Source of the DNA: Parvularcula sp039818345
GTDB taxonomy: Bacteria; Pseudomonadota; Alphaproteobacteria; Caulobacterales; Parvularculaceae
Direction: 5' to 3'
DNA: 64,000 bases
NCBI GenBank assembly: GCA_039818345.1
Contig: JBCBUC010000003.1
Coordinates: 1 to 64,000 of the forward strand
The notes beneath the pieces are model-generated. The model was not told where the DNA came from. It made no database searches and saw only the letters and a list, made by a program, of their open reading frames with translations. The position numbers and the translations under genes are program-made. Shown piece after piece: positions 24,828-33,645 of this stretch; the stretch's first letter is position 1, and each line of letters starts with the position of its first letter.

Positions 24828-26217
24828 CATTCCCTTTGGCTCTTTCATCTTTGCACGATCACTCAGCGTTGGTCTCATTGTCTTGGTCTTCTTGGTGGCC
24901 TTGGTGTGGAGCATCGAAGGAATAACGCGCGCCCGCGTGACCGCCAGCATACGTACCGACATCGCCGAGCAAGCCGAGGACATAGAAACCCTCTACCGTG
25001 CCGAGGGTTTGGGCGAGTTGATCGATGGTGCTCGCCGAGAGGGCCGCGCGATCTGGCCCGAGGATTGGTTCTATGATGCTGTCATGGAACGCGATGTTCT
25101 TTTCCGCCTGATCGGCGCCAATGAACAAACATTGGCCGGGTTTGACGACCTTGATCCGCCCGGAGGCTTTTTTGCCTTTGATCAACAGACGGACGGCGAC
25201 CGAGCAATCAAGGTGATCACGCTGCGCTATGATCTGAACGAAGAAACCGAAATGGTCGTGGGTCAGTCACTGCCCTATCAACTGACCGATTTCAGGAACA
25301 TGGCGGTGTTCGCGACCTTGATTTTGGTTCTGACGATCCTGCCCCTATCGGCAGTGATCGGGTGGAGGCTCAGTAGGCAAGTCGGCCAACGTTTGAACGA
25401 CCTAGCGGCGTCCGTCATCGCTGTGGGTGAAGGCACGATTGATCAGAGGGCGGCGCTCTCTGGCCGCGATGATGAGTTCGATCGCTTTTCCCGTGAGCTC
25501 AACCGTATGCTTGATCGTATCGGAACCCTGACACGCAATGTCAGAGCGGTATCGATCGGGGTTGCCCATGATCTTAAAACACCTGCATCCAATATAGGTG
25601 GGCGGCTTCAACTGATTGAGCGCGACATCGATAATGCCGACGCTGTTCGCACACATCTTGAAAAGGCCGATGCCCACCTCTCTACGTTGCTCCGCACACT
25701 CGATGCGATCTTGCGGCTTGGTGAGGTGGAGGCGGGCCGCCGGAAAGCTGCTTTTCAGAAGTTTGATCTCTCATCCTTGGTCGAAGAATTGGGCGAGAGT
25801 TTTGAGCCTGTTCTAGCGGATGCGGACAAACACCTCTCCTCTAAAATCACGCCTCATTTATGGATCGAGGGTGACAGAGATCTCATCACACAGATGATCA
25901 CCAACCTGTTGGAGAACGTGGCAGAGCATGCGCGGGATGGGGCGTCGGCGTGGATCTCCGTCAAGCGCCACGAGGTTTCAGCTCTTGTTATCGTGGGTGA
26001 TGACGGGCCCGGCATCCCCGAGACTTTTCGAGAGCGAATTTTTGACCGATTCTTCAGACTCGAAAGCAGCCGGACGTCACCAGGAAACGGGCTTGGCCTG
26101 AGCCTTGTGAAAGCGATTGCGGAACTCCATGGAGGCTCAGTAACCCTTCGCCCAGGCCAAGTGGGCGCGGTCTTTGAGGTGGAGATTCCGTTAACCGGCG
26201 GCATGTCGCAACCATAG
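24808..26217 (+). CDS. sensor histidine kinase
   Basis: A 469-residue membrane kinase with transmembrane helices near residues 14-34 and 168-188 flanking a ~130-residue periplasmic domain of no recognised type. A HAMP linker, a HisKA domain (H-box IGVAHDLKTPASNI) and a HATPase domain (LLENVAEHARDG, GDDGPGIPE, GNGLGLSLVKA) follow. It begins inside the upstream response-regulator gene and is its evident partner. The stop leaves a ~110-base gap before the DUF1800 lipoprotein. Confidence 0.9.
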   Translation: MSSPAPSIPFGSFIFARSLSVGLIVLVFLVALVWSIEGITRARVTASIRTDIAEQAEDIETLYRAEGLGELIDGARREGRAIWPEDWFYDAVMERDVLFRLIGANEQTLAGFDDLDPPGGFFAFDQQTDGDRAIKVITLRYDLNEETEMVVGQSLPYQLTDFRNMAVFATLILVLTILPLSAVIGWRLSRQVGQRLNDLAASVIAVGEGTIDQRAALSGRDDEFDRFSRELNRMLDRIGTLTRNVRAVSIGVAHDLKTPASNIGGRLQLIERDIDNADAVRTHLEKADAHLSTLLRTLDAILRLGEVEAGRRKAAFQKFDLSSLVEELGESFEPVLADADKHLSSKITPHLWIEGDRDLITQMITNLLENVAEHARDGASAWISVKRHEVSALVIVGDDGPGIPETFRERIFDRFFRLESSRTSPGNGLGLSLVKAIAELHGGSVTLRPGQVGAVFEVEIPLTGGMSQP

Positions 26218-26327
26218 AAATCTGTAAACTTCCGCGGCTGGAGTTGTATGCCTTGGAAGGAGATCTTTGCGTTACACTCGAACACGCTCCTGCCCTGTGA
26301 AGCGGTTTGAGAGGGGAAGCCCGCGTG

Positions 26328-28175
26328 ATGCGATTTCGGTTAGCAACATCTTTGGCCTCGCTTGCCCAAGCGCTTGGCCTGACTGTGGTTCTTCTCGCCG
26401 CTTGCAGTGGTGGGGGCGGTTCTTCACCCAACGAAACCCCGGTCCCACCCGAAAGCTCGCCCCCGCCATCACCGCCGCCTGTGTCGTCGGCGGAGTTTGC
26501 TACGGCCAATTCCACATCACGCTTCTTAACCCAAGCCACTTTTGGTCCGACTAAGGATGATGTGAACAGCTTGACCGGAACTGATCCGTCGGCTTGGTTT
26601 TTGGCCGAACTCGCCAAACCAGCGTCGCTTCACCTTGAAACGGTTCAAGACTACGCAGAAACGTTTGAACCGCTTGCTGATGATATAACACCGACTCAAA
26701 TTGGCGGAACAACGTTTTCCTTTTGGCGAAACGCGATCAACGCCGATGATCAACTCCGCCAGCGCATGGCCTTTGCGCTATCGCAAATTTTGGTCGTCTC
26801 TAACTTTAGTGGGGATATCCTGGCGGATGTTCCCGAAGCGATCGGCTATTACCAAGATGTGCTGACACGGAATGCTTTGGGCAATTACCGCGATCTGCTA
26901 GAAGACGTGACCTATTCGCCTGCGATGGCAGAGTATCTCACCTATCTTGGTAACCGCCGGGCTGATCCTTCCACCGGGCGGGTCCCGGACGAAAACTACG
27001 CGCGCGAGATCTTACAGCTCATGAGCATCGGGGTTCTCGATATCAACAGCGACGGCTCCTTGAAACTCGACGCTGACGGCGAGCCGATTGAGATTTATGA
27101 CAACACCGATATCACGGGCCTCGCCAAAGTGTTCACGGGCCTTTTCTTCGGAGGGCTGACAGAAGTCACCGATGACTTCGACTTCGCCGACCAAGAATGG
27201 GCCGCGCCGCTGGCGATGTATGACGGCATCCATTCAACAGAAGCCAAGTCATTTCTTGGCATAACGATCCCTGCGAACACGGATGGTGTGACCAGCATTG
27301 ATCTAGCGCTCGACCATATCATGGCCCAACCGCAAATGGGGCCCTTTATCGGTCGGCAATTGATCCAGCGTTTTACGACCTCCAACCCAGACCCTGATTA
27401 CATCAGCCGAGTGGCCAGCGCCTTTGATGGCGGCGCCTACACCCTGCCCAATGGCAGCGTCGTCGGTGACGGACGCAAAGGCGATCTGAGCGCCACCATC
27501 GCGGCGGTTTTGTTCGACCCTGACGCCAGCATGGAAACCGCCCTCGCGGATACGCAATTTGGAAAAATCCGTGAGCCGATTTTACGTTTCAGCCACTGGG
27601 CCCGAGCCTTTGATGTGGACGCCGACAACCCCGAATACAACCTAACCCTTTATGCGACGGAGCCGACGGAGTCGCTGTCTCAGCACCCCTATCGGGCAAG
27701 ATCCGTGTTTAACTTTTACAGGCCTGGCTATGTCGCACCCGGAACACAGTCCGGCGCCCTTGGTCTAACCGTCCCCGAATTGCAGATCGTCAACGCATCG
27801 AGCACCCCGGGTTACATCAATTTTATGACCTATCACGCGCTCGGCGTGCAGGAGGAAAATGACGATGAAGCCGCTGAACTCGCAGTCTTTTTCGCAGCGG
27901 CAGGGGTGCCTTTCGATGACGCCGCTTTCCGGCGGAGCTTTCTTCCTGTCTACACGGATGAAATAGCATTGGCTGGTGACATTACCGCGCTGGTGGACCA
28001 TCTCGATGATCTTTTGACCTATGGTACGATGTCGAGCCAGACCAGATCCGAGATCGTCACGACCCTTCAGTCGCTCGGAGCGCCGGACCTTGACGACCCA
28101 GATTACGTCGACACGATTGTCGAGATGGGTATTCTGTTGGTGATGACCTCTCCAGATTACCTTGTGCAGCGTTGA
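26328..28175 (+). CDS. DUF1800 lipoprotein
   Basis: A 615-residue protein with a lipoprotein signal (LLAAC, Cys26), a Gly/Ser and Pro-rich linker, and a long DUF1800 domain. That domain includes RFLTQATFGPT, RMAFALSQILVVS, NYAREILQLMSIG and a C-terminal YLVQR. The function of DUF1800 proteins is not established; they are exported and typically encoded next to a DUF1501 protein, exactly as here. The ATG at 26328 follows GAGGGGAAG; a GTG/ATG further upstream (26307) is less likely. The stop lies 16 bases before the DUF1501 start. Confidence 0.88.
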   Translation: MRFRLATSLASLAQALGLTVVLLAACSGGGGSSPNETPVPPESSPPPSPPPVSSAEFATANSTSRFLTQATFGPTKDDVNSLTGTDPSAWFLAELAKPASLHLETVQDYAETFEPLADDITPTQIGGTTFSFWRNAINADDQLRQRMAFALSQILVVSNFSGDILADVPEAIGYYQDVLTRNALGNYRDLLEDVTYSPAMAEYLTYLGNRRADPSTGRVPDENYAREILQLMSIGVLDINSDGSLKLDADGEPIEIYDNTDITGLAKVFTGLFFGGLTEVTDDFDFADQEWAAPLAMYDGIHSTEAKSFLGITIPANTDGVTSIDLALDHIMAQPQMGPFIGRQLIQRFTTSNPDPDYISRVASAFDGGAYTLPNGSVVGDGRKGDLSATIAAVLFDPDASMETALADTQFGKIREPILRFSHWARAFDVDADNPEYNLTLYATEPTESLSQHPYRARSVFNFYRPGYVAPGTQSGALGLTVPELQIVNASSTPGYINFMTYHALGVQEENDDEAAELAVFFAAAGVPFDDAAFRRSFLPVYTDEIALAGDITALVDHLDDLLTYGTMSSQTRSEIVTTLQSLGAPDLDDPDYVDTIVEMGILLVMTSPDYLVQR

Positions 28176-28191
28176 GCGCGGGAGCCAGACA

Positions 28192-29595
28192 ATGACCACA
28201 AACCGCCGAACGTTTCTTAAAGGCGCTGGTGCCGCCGCTATCTCCGCTGCTGGTGTCAGCGGTGTTCCTGCAACCTTTACAGCGCATGCCGCTGGTACCT
28301 CCGGGTACAAAGCGCTTGTTTGTGTCTTTTTGTTCGGTGGACTGGATAATCATGACTTTATCCTCCCCTATGACCAGTCAAGCTACGATGCCTTCGCCTC
28401 CATCAGGCAAACGCTGTTGACCACACAAGGCACGTCAAGAGATCGCGCTTCTCTCTTGGCCCTTAACCCCCTCAACGCCTCTGATTTTGGCAGCCGCCAA
28501 TTTGCGCTACCGCCGGAGATGCCGCTTCTTAAAGGCCTGTTCGACAGTGGCAATATGGCCCTTGTCGGTAATGTCGGTCCACTGATTGAACCCGTCACGA
28601 GAACAACCTTCGAAAACGGTTCAGCACGCGTTCCGCCGCGACTCTTCTCCCATAATGATCAGCAGGCAACATGGCAATCGAGTGAACCTGAAGGGGCGCA
28701 GTTTGGCTGGGGCGGGTTGTTTGCGGACGCGATGCTAAGCGCTGGCGGGAACGCAGCGTCACCTGAGTTCACCACTATTTCGAGCTCAGAGGTCGGCCCG
28801 TTCCTTACCGGCAATGTGGCTCAACCCTACCAGGTGTCCGTCGAAGGCTCAGCCCAGATTGCTGTTCTTGAGGATCTTGACGAGGGCACCCTCACCGGGG
28901 ACGAAGCTGCTTTCTTCGCTCATGTGAAAGACCGGTTCCGTGCGCAGGGGTTTAACGGGACGAATATCCTCGCCCAGGATCTAGCAACGAAGTTCCGTGA
29001 TGGGATTGATACGAATGATCAGTATGATGAAGCCCGCGCTGCACTTTCGCCACTAGCCACTTCTTTTCCGCAAAACTCCCTTGGTTTCCAATTGAGAAGC
29101 GTTGCGGAAACAATCGCAATTCGCGGTGCATTATCAGCCTCACGTCAGATTTTCTTCGTCGGTATCGGCGGGTTCGACACCCATTCATCCCAGGCACGAA
29201 CACTACCCTCCCTTCTCAGCAGCATGGATGCAGGTCTTGCTGCCTTCAACAGCGCGATGATCGAGCTTGGACTCAGCAACGATGTGACGCTTTTCACCGC
29301 TTCAGATTTCGGCCGGACGCTCGCGGTCAATGGTGATGGAACCGACCATGGTTGGGGCGGCCATCAGCTTGTGATGGGCGGCGCGGTCAATGGCAACAGG
29401 ATCTTCGGTACGCTGCCTGAACCTGTGCTGGACACAGAACAAGACACAGGCGGCGGTCGGTGGATCCCATCATTATCGGTGGAGCAATATGCCGACCCCC
29501 TTGGTCAATGGTGGGGCCTAACACCGAGCGAGGTCAGCACGGCCCTCCCGAACCTTAGCAACTTTAGCGGTGCTGGATTGACGCTCTTTGCTTGA
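28192..29595 (+). CDS. DUF1501 Tat-exported protein
   Basis: A 467-residue protein that starts with a twin-arginine signal (NRRTFLKGAGAAA), so it is probably folded in the cytoplasm before export. The mature part matches DUF1501, an alkaline-phosphatase/sulfatase-superfamily-like domain. Visible segments are LVCVFLFGGLDNHD near the start, FFVGIGGFDTHS, and a DHGWGGHQLVMGG motif near the end. Enzymatic activity is unproven for the family. The ATG at 28192 follows GGGAG; it is the second gene of the DUF1800-DUF1501 pair. Confidence 0.88.
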   Translation: MTTNRRTFLKGAGAAAISAAGVSGVPATFTAHAAGTSGYKALVCVFLFGGLDNHDFILPYDQSSYDAFASIRQTLLTTQGTSRDRASLLALNPLNASDFGSRQFALPPEMPLLKGLFDSGNMALVGNVGPLIEPVTRTTFENGSARVPPRLFSHNDQQATWQSSEPEGAQFGWGGLFADAMLSAGGNAASPEFTTISSSEVGPFLTGNVAQPYQVSVEGSAQIAVLEDLDEGTLTGDEAAFFAHVKDRFRAQGFNGTNILAQDLATKFRDGIDTNDQYDEARAALSPLATSFPQNSLGFQLRSVAETIAIRGALSASRQIFFVGIGGFDTHSSQARTLPSLLSSMDAGLAAFNSAMIELGLSNDVTLFTASDFGRTLAVNGDGTDHGWGGHQLVMGGAVNGNRIFGTLPEPVLDTEQDTGGGRWIPSLSVEQYADPLGQWWGLTPSEVSTALPNLSNFSGAGLTLFA

Positions 29596-29598
29596 CGC

Positions 29599-30024
29599 CT
29601 ACGCGTTCGCGACGATCCCACCATTCTCGTCGATGATCAGCTCACCATCTTCTTTGTGATAGGGTCCGGGCGGTAAGCGGTCGAGAAGCGGTAAGACGGC
29701 TTCGCTTGGTCGGCAAAGGCGAACGCCTTTAGGTGTACAGACGATTGGCCGGTTGACCAGCACAGGATGCTTCAGCATGGCGTCAAGCAAGACATCATCA
29801 GGCACCACGGGCTCTAAGAGGCCGAGCTCCTCCGCCGGCGATTTGGTCTCTCGCAGCGCCTGGCGCGGCGTGAGGCCAGCCGCGGCGAAAAGGCCCAAGA
29901 GTTGTGGGCGGGTCCATCCCGTCTCGAGATATTCGATCACCACTGGCTCTTCGCCCGCATCCTTGATGATCTTCAGCACATTGCGTGATGTTCCGCATGC
30001 TGGATTATGATGGATCACAATCAT
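29599..30024 (-). CDS. arsC: glutaredoxin-type arsenate reductase
   Basis: A 141-residue thioredoxin-fold enzyme with the catalytic Cys10 in NPACGTSRN and the downstream arginine-bearing segments of the ArsC family (HPVLVNRPIV, GVRLCRPSE). It reduces arsenate to arsenite with glutathione/glutaredoxin. Its start overlaps the stop of the acr3 gene by four bases, so the arsenite it makes can be exported by the cotranscribed pump. It is convergent with the DUF1501 gene, only three bases apart. Confidence 0.94.
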   Translation of the reverse strand: MIVIHHNPACGTSRNVLKIIKDAGEEPVVIEYLETGWTRPQLLGLFAAAGLTPRQALRETKSPAEELGLLEPVVPDDVLLDAMLKHPVLVNRPIVCTPKGVRLCRPSEAVLPLLDRLPPGPYHKEDGELIIDENGGIVANA

Positions 30025-31070
30025 TCCGCAGGGCTCTCTACCAGTGTCGACTTTCTGTTTTCAAATCGCGTCCGGGTTCGGTTGGCAAGACCCACCAGAG
30101 AGAGCATCACCGGCACCTCCACCAAGACGCCCACCACGGTGGCGAGGGCCGCCGCCGATTGGAGGCCATAAAGGCTGATCGCAACGGCCACCGCGAGCTC
30201 AAAAAAGTTCGATGTGCCGATCAACGCACAAGGAGCTGCCACACGGTGGGGTACACGGAGCGCGAAAGCGGCACCATAGGCCAGTGCGAAAATTCCATAG
30301 GATTGGATCAAGATCGGCACGGCGATCATCGCAATGACCAGCGGACGATCGAGCAGCACACCGCCTTGAAAACCGAACAGCAAAACCACCGTCAAGATCA
30401 AGCCAACAGGCCCGACCGGCTTTAACTGAGCGATAAATGCGTCAACGGCGCCCTCGCCTTTCTGAATAAGCGCGCGCCGTGTCATCACCCCAGCAGCGAG
30501 GGGGAGTGCAACATAGAGCACAACTGAGAACAAAAGAGTCGCCCACGGAACGGTGATATCCGTCACACCGAGCAAAAAGGCGACGATCGGCGCATAAGCC
30601 ACCACCATCACCGCGTCATTCACACTGACCTGCGCGAGCGTGTAGTTTGGATCGCCCTTGGTCAGTTGCGACCAGACAAACACCATAGCCGTGCACGGCG
30701 CAGCGCCGAGAAGAATGAGGCCCGCAAGGTATCCCTTGGCGTCTTCGGCGGGAATAAAATCAGCAAACACCGTGCGGAAGAAAAAAACACCCAACGCCGC
30801 CATGGAAAATGGTTTCACGATCCAGTTGACCGCCAAGGTGATCAGTAAACCCCGCGGTTCATCAGCAACGCGTTTCAAACCGCCAAGATCGATGGCGATC
30901 ATCATCGGATAGACCATCGCCCAAATAAGGGCCGCGACCGCAAGATTGACGCCCGCCACTTCCCAACCGGCGAGAAGGCCGAAAGCGCTCGGCATCAGCT
31001 TTCCTAGCAACACGCCGATCGCCATCGCCGCGGCGACCCAGACGCTCAAATAGCGCTCAAACATGCCCAT
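30021..31070 (-). CDS. acr3: ACR3-type arsenite efflux permease
   Basis: A 349-residue integral membrane protein with about ten transmembrane helices and the ACR3 hallmarks, including GAAPCTAMVFVWSQLT with the essential conserved cysteine, and LIGTSNFFELAVAVA. It exports arsenite. The ATG at 31070 lies seven bases after GGAGG; an in-frame upstream start at 31103 is rejected. It is transcribed with arsC and diverges from arsR across ~110 bases. Confidence 0.94.
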   Translation of the reverse strand: MGMFERYLSVWVAAAMAIGVLLGKLMPSAFGLLAGWEVAGVNLAVAALIWAMVYPMMIAIDLGGLKRVADEPRGLLITLAVNWIVKPFSMAALGVFFFRTVFADFIPAEDAKGYLAGLILLGAAPCTAMVFVWSQLTKGDPNYTLAQVSVNDAVMVVAYAPIVAFLLGVTDITVPWATLLFSVVLYVALPLAAGVMTRRALIQKGEGAVDAFIAQLKPVGPVGLILTVVLLFGFQGGVLLDRPLVIAMIAVPILIQSYGIFALAYGAAFALRVPHRVAAPCALIGTSNFFELAVAVAISLYGLQSAAALATVVGVLVEVPVMLSLVGLANRTRTRFENRKSTLVESPAE

Positions 31071-31107
31071 GGGTGATCCTCCGAAGGGTCGGCATACGCC
31101 CAACAGA

Positions 31108-31126
31108 TCGATGTTTCAACGATCGA
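31108..31126. promoter_or_regulatory. candidate ArsR operator
   Basis: TCGAT (31108-31112) and ATCGA (31122-31126) form an inverted repeat with a nine-base spacer. It lies midway between the divergent acr3-arsC and arsR genes, the expected place for an autoregulatory ArsR site. Arms are short and the match to any known ArsR consensus is loose. Confidence 0.4.
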
Positions 31127-31179
31127 CGAACAATCAAAGTCAGCTTGCCTTCGGGCTTGATGAAGACCACGATTGACCC

Positions 31180-31551
31180 ATGGAATCTCAGGAAGAACAA
31201 ACCGTCGCCCAGCTGGGTGCGATCGCACAGAGCACGCGTTTGGCTGTGTTCAAAACGCTGATCCGCGAGGGTTCCAAAGGAATGGCTGCAGGCGTTATTG
31301 CAACGACTTTATCGGTCGCCCCCAACACGCTTTCCTCTCATCTTGGCATTCTTCAACGCTCAGGATTGATCAGAGCGGAGCGCCAGGGTCGAAGCGTGAT
31401 CTATTCTGTTGATATGGAAGCCGTCTCCGGTCTCATCGATACGCTCGTGCATGATTGTTGCGCAGGCCATCCAGAGGCCTGCGCGGTTGTCGATCGCCCG
31501 ATTGGCGGCACCGCTGCCGAGATCACCACGCGGGCCAACAGCGCCGCATAG
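31180..31551 (+). CDS. arsR: ArsR-family metalloregulator
   Basis: A 123-residue winged-helix repressor (SVAPNTLSSHLGILQRSGLIRAERQGRSVIY, the usual helix and wing). Metal-sensing cysteines are probably Cys93, Cys94 and Cys101 in the C-terminal HDCCAGHPEAC, not in the DNA-binding helix. This is the arrangement seen in one alternative class of arsenic-responsive ArsR proteins. It is divergent from acr3-arsC and likely represses both transcripts in the absence of arsenite. Confidence 0.9.
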   Translation: MESQEEQTVAQLGAIAQSTRLAVFKTLIREGSKGMAAGVIATTLSVAPNTLSSHLGILQRSGLIRAERQGRSVIYSVDMEAVSGLIDTLVHDCCAGHPEACAVVDRPIGGTAAEITTRANSAA

Positions 31552-31593
31552 TGACACTTGGCGCCGACGACCGAACCCTCTTAGGATCTCACC

Positions 31594-32250
31594 ATGGTGC
31601 CTCTCATCAGCCCTTCGATCCTCGCTGCCGACTTCGCCAGGCTTGGGGAAGAAATCCAAAACGTGACGGCCGACGGCGCCGATATGATTCACCTCGACGT
31701 GATGGACGGACATTTTGTCCCCAACATCACGGTGGGACCGGATGTGGTCAAAGCGCTTCGACCCCATTCGAACCTGCCCTTTGATACGCATCTGATGATC
31801 GCGCCGAGCGCGCCCTTTCTTGAGGCGTTCGCTGAGGCTGGTGCCGACATCATTTCCGTGCATCCCGAATCCGATCCGCACGTCCATCGTAGCTTACAGC
31901 GCATCCGCGATCTGGGGAAAAAACCGGGGATAGCGATCAATCCAGGAACATCCCTTAATGTGTTGGAACCGCTCTATGAATTGGTCGATCTTATTTTGGT
32001 GATGTCGGTCAATCCTGGATTCGGTGGCCAGAAATTTCTGCCTTCAGCCCTCGGTCGGATTGAGCATATCGCTCAACAGATTGAACGATTGGGCCTTTCT
32101 ACAGTCTTGGAAGTAGACGGAGGAATCAATGCAGAAACTGCGCACCAGGCAGTCAATGCAGGCGCCAGCGCATTGGTCGCAGGGACGGCAATTTTTCGTG
32201 AGCCTTCCGGGTCCTACAAAACGGCAATCAGGAATGTCAAAGGTTTATAA
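31594..32250 (+). CDS. rpe: ribulose-phosphate 3-epimerase
   Basis: A 218-residue TIM-barrel enzyme that interconverts ribulose-5-phosphate and xylulose-5-phosphate. The family motifs are complete: SILAADFARLG, HLDVMDGHFVPNITVGP, FDTHLMIA, VMSVNPGFGGQKF, EVDGGINAET and VAGTAIF. It starts a run of plus-strand genes; in many Alphaproteobacteria rpe lies close to purH, and here only one gene intervenes. Confidence 0.96.
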   Translation: MVPLISPSILAADFARLGEEIQNVTADGADMIHLDVMDGHFVPNITVGPDVVKALRPHSNLPFDTHLMIAPSAPFLEAFAEAGADIISVHPESDPHVHRSLQRIRDLGKKPGIAINPGTSLNVLEPLYELVDLILVMSVNPGFGGQKFLPSALGRIEHIAQQIERLGLSTVLEVDGGINAETAHQAVNAGASALVAGTAIFREPSGSYKTAIRNVKGL

Positions 32251-32381
32251 AAACAACAGTTTGTTACGTTCGGCAACACGCTCGACAACAGGGTGCAAAA
32301 GCTGAGTATAAAACTCCCGGTCATCTCTTCCGGCTATCATGAACTGCTGTTAGGGTGTCTACGAGGGGTAGGGAAAGAGCT

Positions 32382-33596
32382 ATGCTGTCTAAGTTCTTCA
32401 AGCGAAAAATAGCTTCTACGACGACCCAAATTTCTTTTCCCTCCTATGATATCGACCTCGACTGCGAGGCTCTGCTCAATCGCTCACCGCGAAACGTGAA
32501 CCTCTCGCTCACCCGCGACATGGTGGCGGGCAAAACCGTGCTGGTCACTGGTGCTGGCGGAACCATTGGTAGCGAGCTGTCGCGCCAAATCGTGGCGTTC
32601 GATCCTGCGCGCTTGGTTCTTGTCGATAATGGCGAGTTCAACCTTTATTCAATCGAGCGAGAGTTGGCCGAATCTGGCCACGGGCATGTTGTTGCCGCTC
32701 GCCTAGTTGATGTCTGCCAGCGTGATCATTTGATGGCGCTTTTTGCTGAGTTCAGCCCATCCTTGGTCTTGCACGCGGCCGCGTTCAAACACGTACCGAT
32801 TGTTGAAAGCAATCCGTGTGCTGCGGGCCTCGTTAATGTCAAAGGCGCCAAAAACGTTTTTGATGCAGCGATCGAGGAAAAAGCCGACACTGTTGTTTTT
32901 GTCTCGACCGACAAGGCTGTAAACCCATCGAGCTTCATGGGCGCCACCAAGCGGGTCGCAGAGCTTTACGCCCAAGCGCTGGATGTGGCGCAAACCGACA
33001 CGCGCTTTGTCACGGTTAGGTTTGGCAACGTGTTGGGCTCGACAGGGTCTGTCGCGCCGCTCTTTTTACGCCAGATTGCGGCGGGCGGCCCCATCACCGT
33101 CACCCATCCTGACGTGCAGCGGTACTTCATGACCACAAGGGAAGCCACGCGCCTGGTGCTGAAGGCGGCGTCGCTTAAAGCTGACAATGGCATTCTGTCC
33201 CATGACGGACGGATTTTCGTCTTGGACATGGGCGCACCGATCAAGATTGTGACCTTGGCAGAGCGCATGATTTCGGCGGCTGGCCTGGTCCCGCACGAAG
33301 ATATCGACATCGTTTTCACAGAGCTTCGCCCAGGCGAGAAACTGTTTGAAGAGATTTTCCATACCCTGGAAAAATTGGTCGAAACAGGCACCGACGGTGT
33401 TCTGTTGGCGTCACCCACGATGATCGACCTACCGTTGCTCTTGCCGCGCTTTAAGGACGTGATCCGTTTCGCCGAGGCAGGCGATCCTGCCTCCCTCAAA
33501 GAAGCGATCCATCACCTGGTTCCTGAGTTCAAACCAGGTGCTGGCCAAAATCCGAGCGAGATCCCCAGCAGCCCAAGTTTGCGTCAAGTCAGCTAG
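32382..33596 (+). CDS. UDP-sugar 4,6-dehydratase of the CapD/FlaA1 type, soluble form
   Basis: A 404-residue short-chain dehydrogenase with an NAD-binding motif (VTGAGGTIGSEL) and the catalytic region STDKAVNP...MGATKR. There Met replaces the usual Tyr of the SDR triad, as in WbpM/PglF/FlaA1 relatives. The domain is about 350 residues long with no N-terminal membrane helices, so it matches the cytosolic class (FlaA1-like) acting on UDP-GlcNAc for glycan or flagellin modification. The ATG at 32382 fits better than the GTG at 32355. It sits between rpe and purH with no other glycan genes nearby, apart from the epimerase at 57 kb. Confidence 0.85.
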   Translation: MLSKFFKRKIASTTTQISFPSYDIDLDCEALLNRSPRNVNLSLTRDMVAGKTVLVTGAGGTIGSELSRQIVAFDPARLVLVDNGEFNLYSIERELAESGHGHVVAARLVDVCQRDHLMALFAEFSPSLVLHAAAFKHVPIVESNPCAAGLVNVKGAKNVFDAAIEEKADTVVFVSTDKAVNPSSFMGATKRVAELYAQALDVAQTDTRFVTVRFGNVLGSTGSVAPLFLRQIAAGGPITVTHPDVQRYFMTTREATRLVLKAASLKADNGILSHDGRIFVLDMGAPIKIVTLAERMISAAGLVPHEDIDIVFTELRPGEKLFEEIFHTLEKLVETGTDGVLLASPTMIDLPLLLPRFKDVIRFAEAGDPASLKEAIHHLVPEFKPGAGQNPSEIPSSPSLRQVS

Positions 33597-33645
33597 GCAA
33601 ACCTTGTGAGCGGCGTCTGGCACGGATAAGTGCCGGCCCTGCCTC

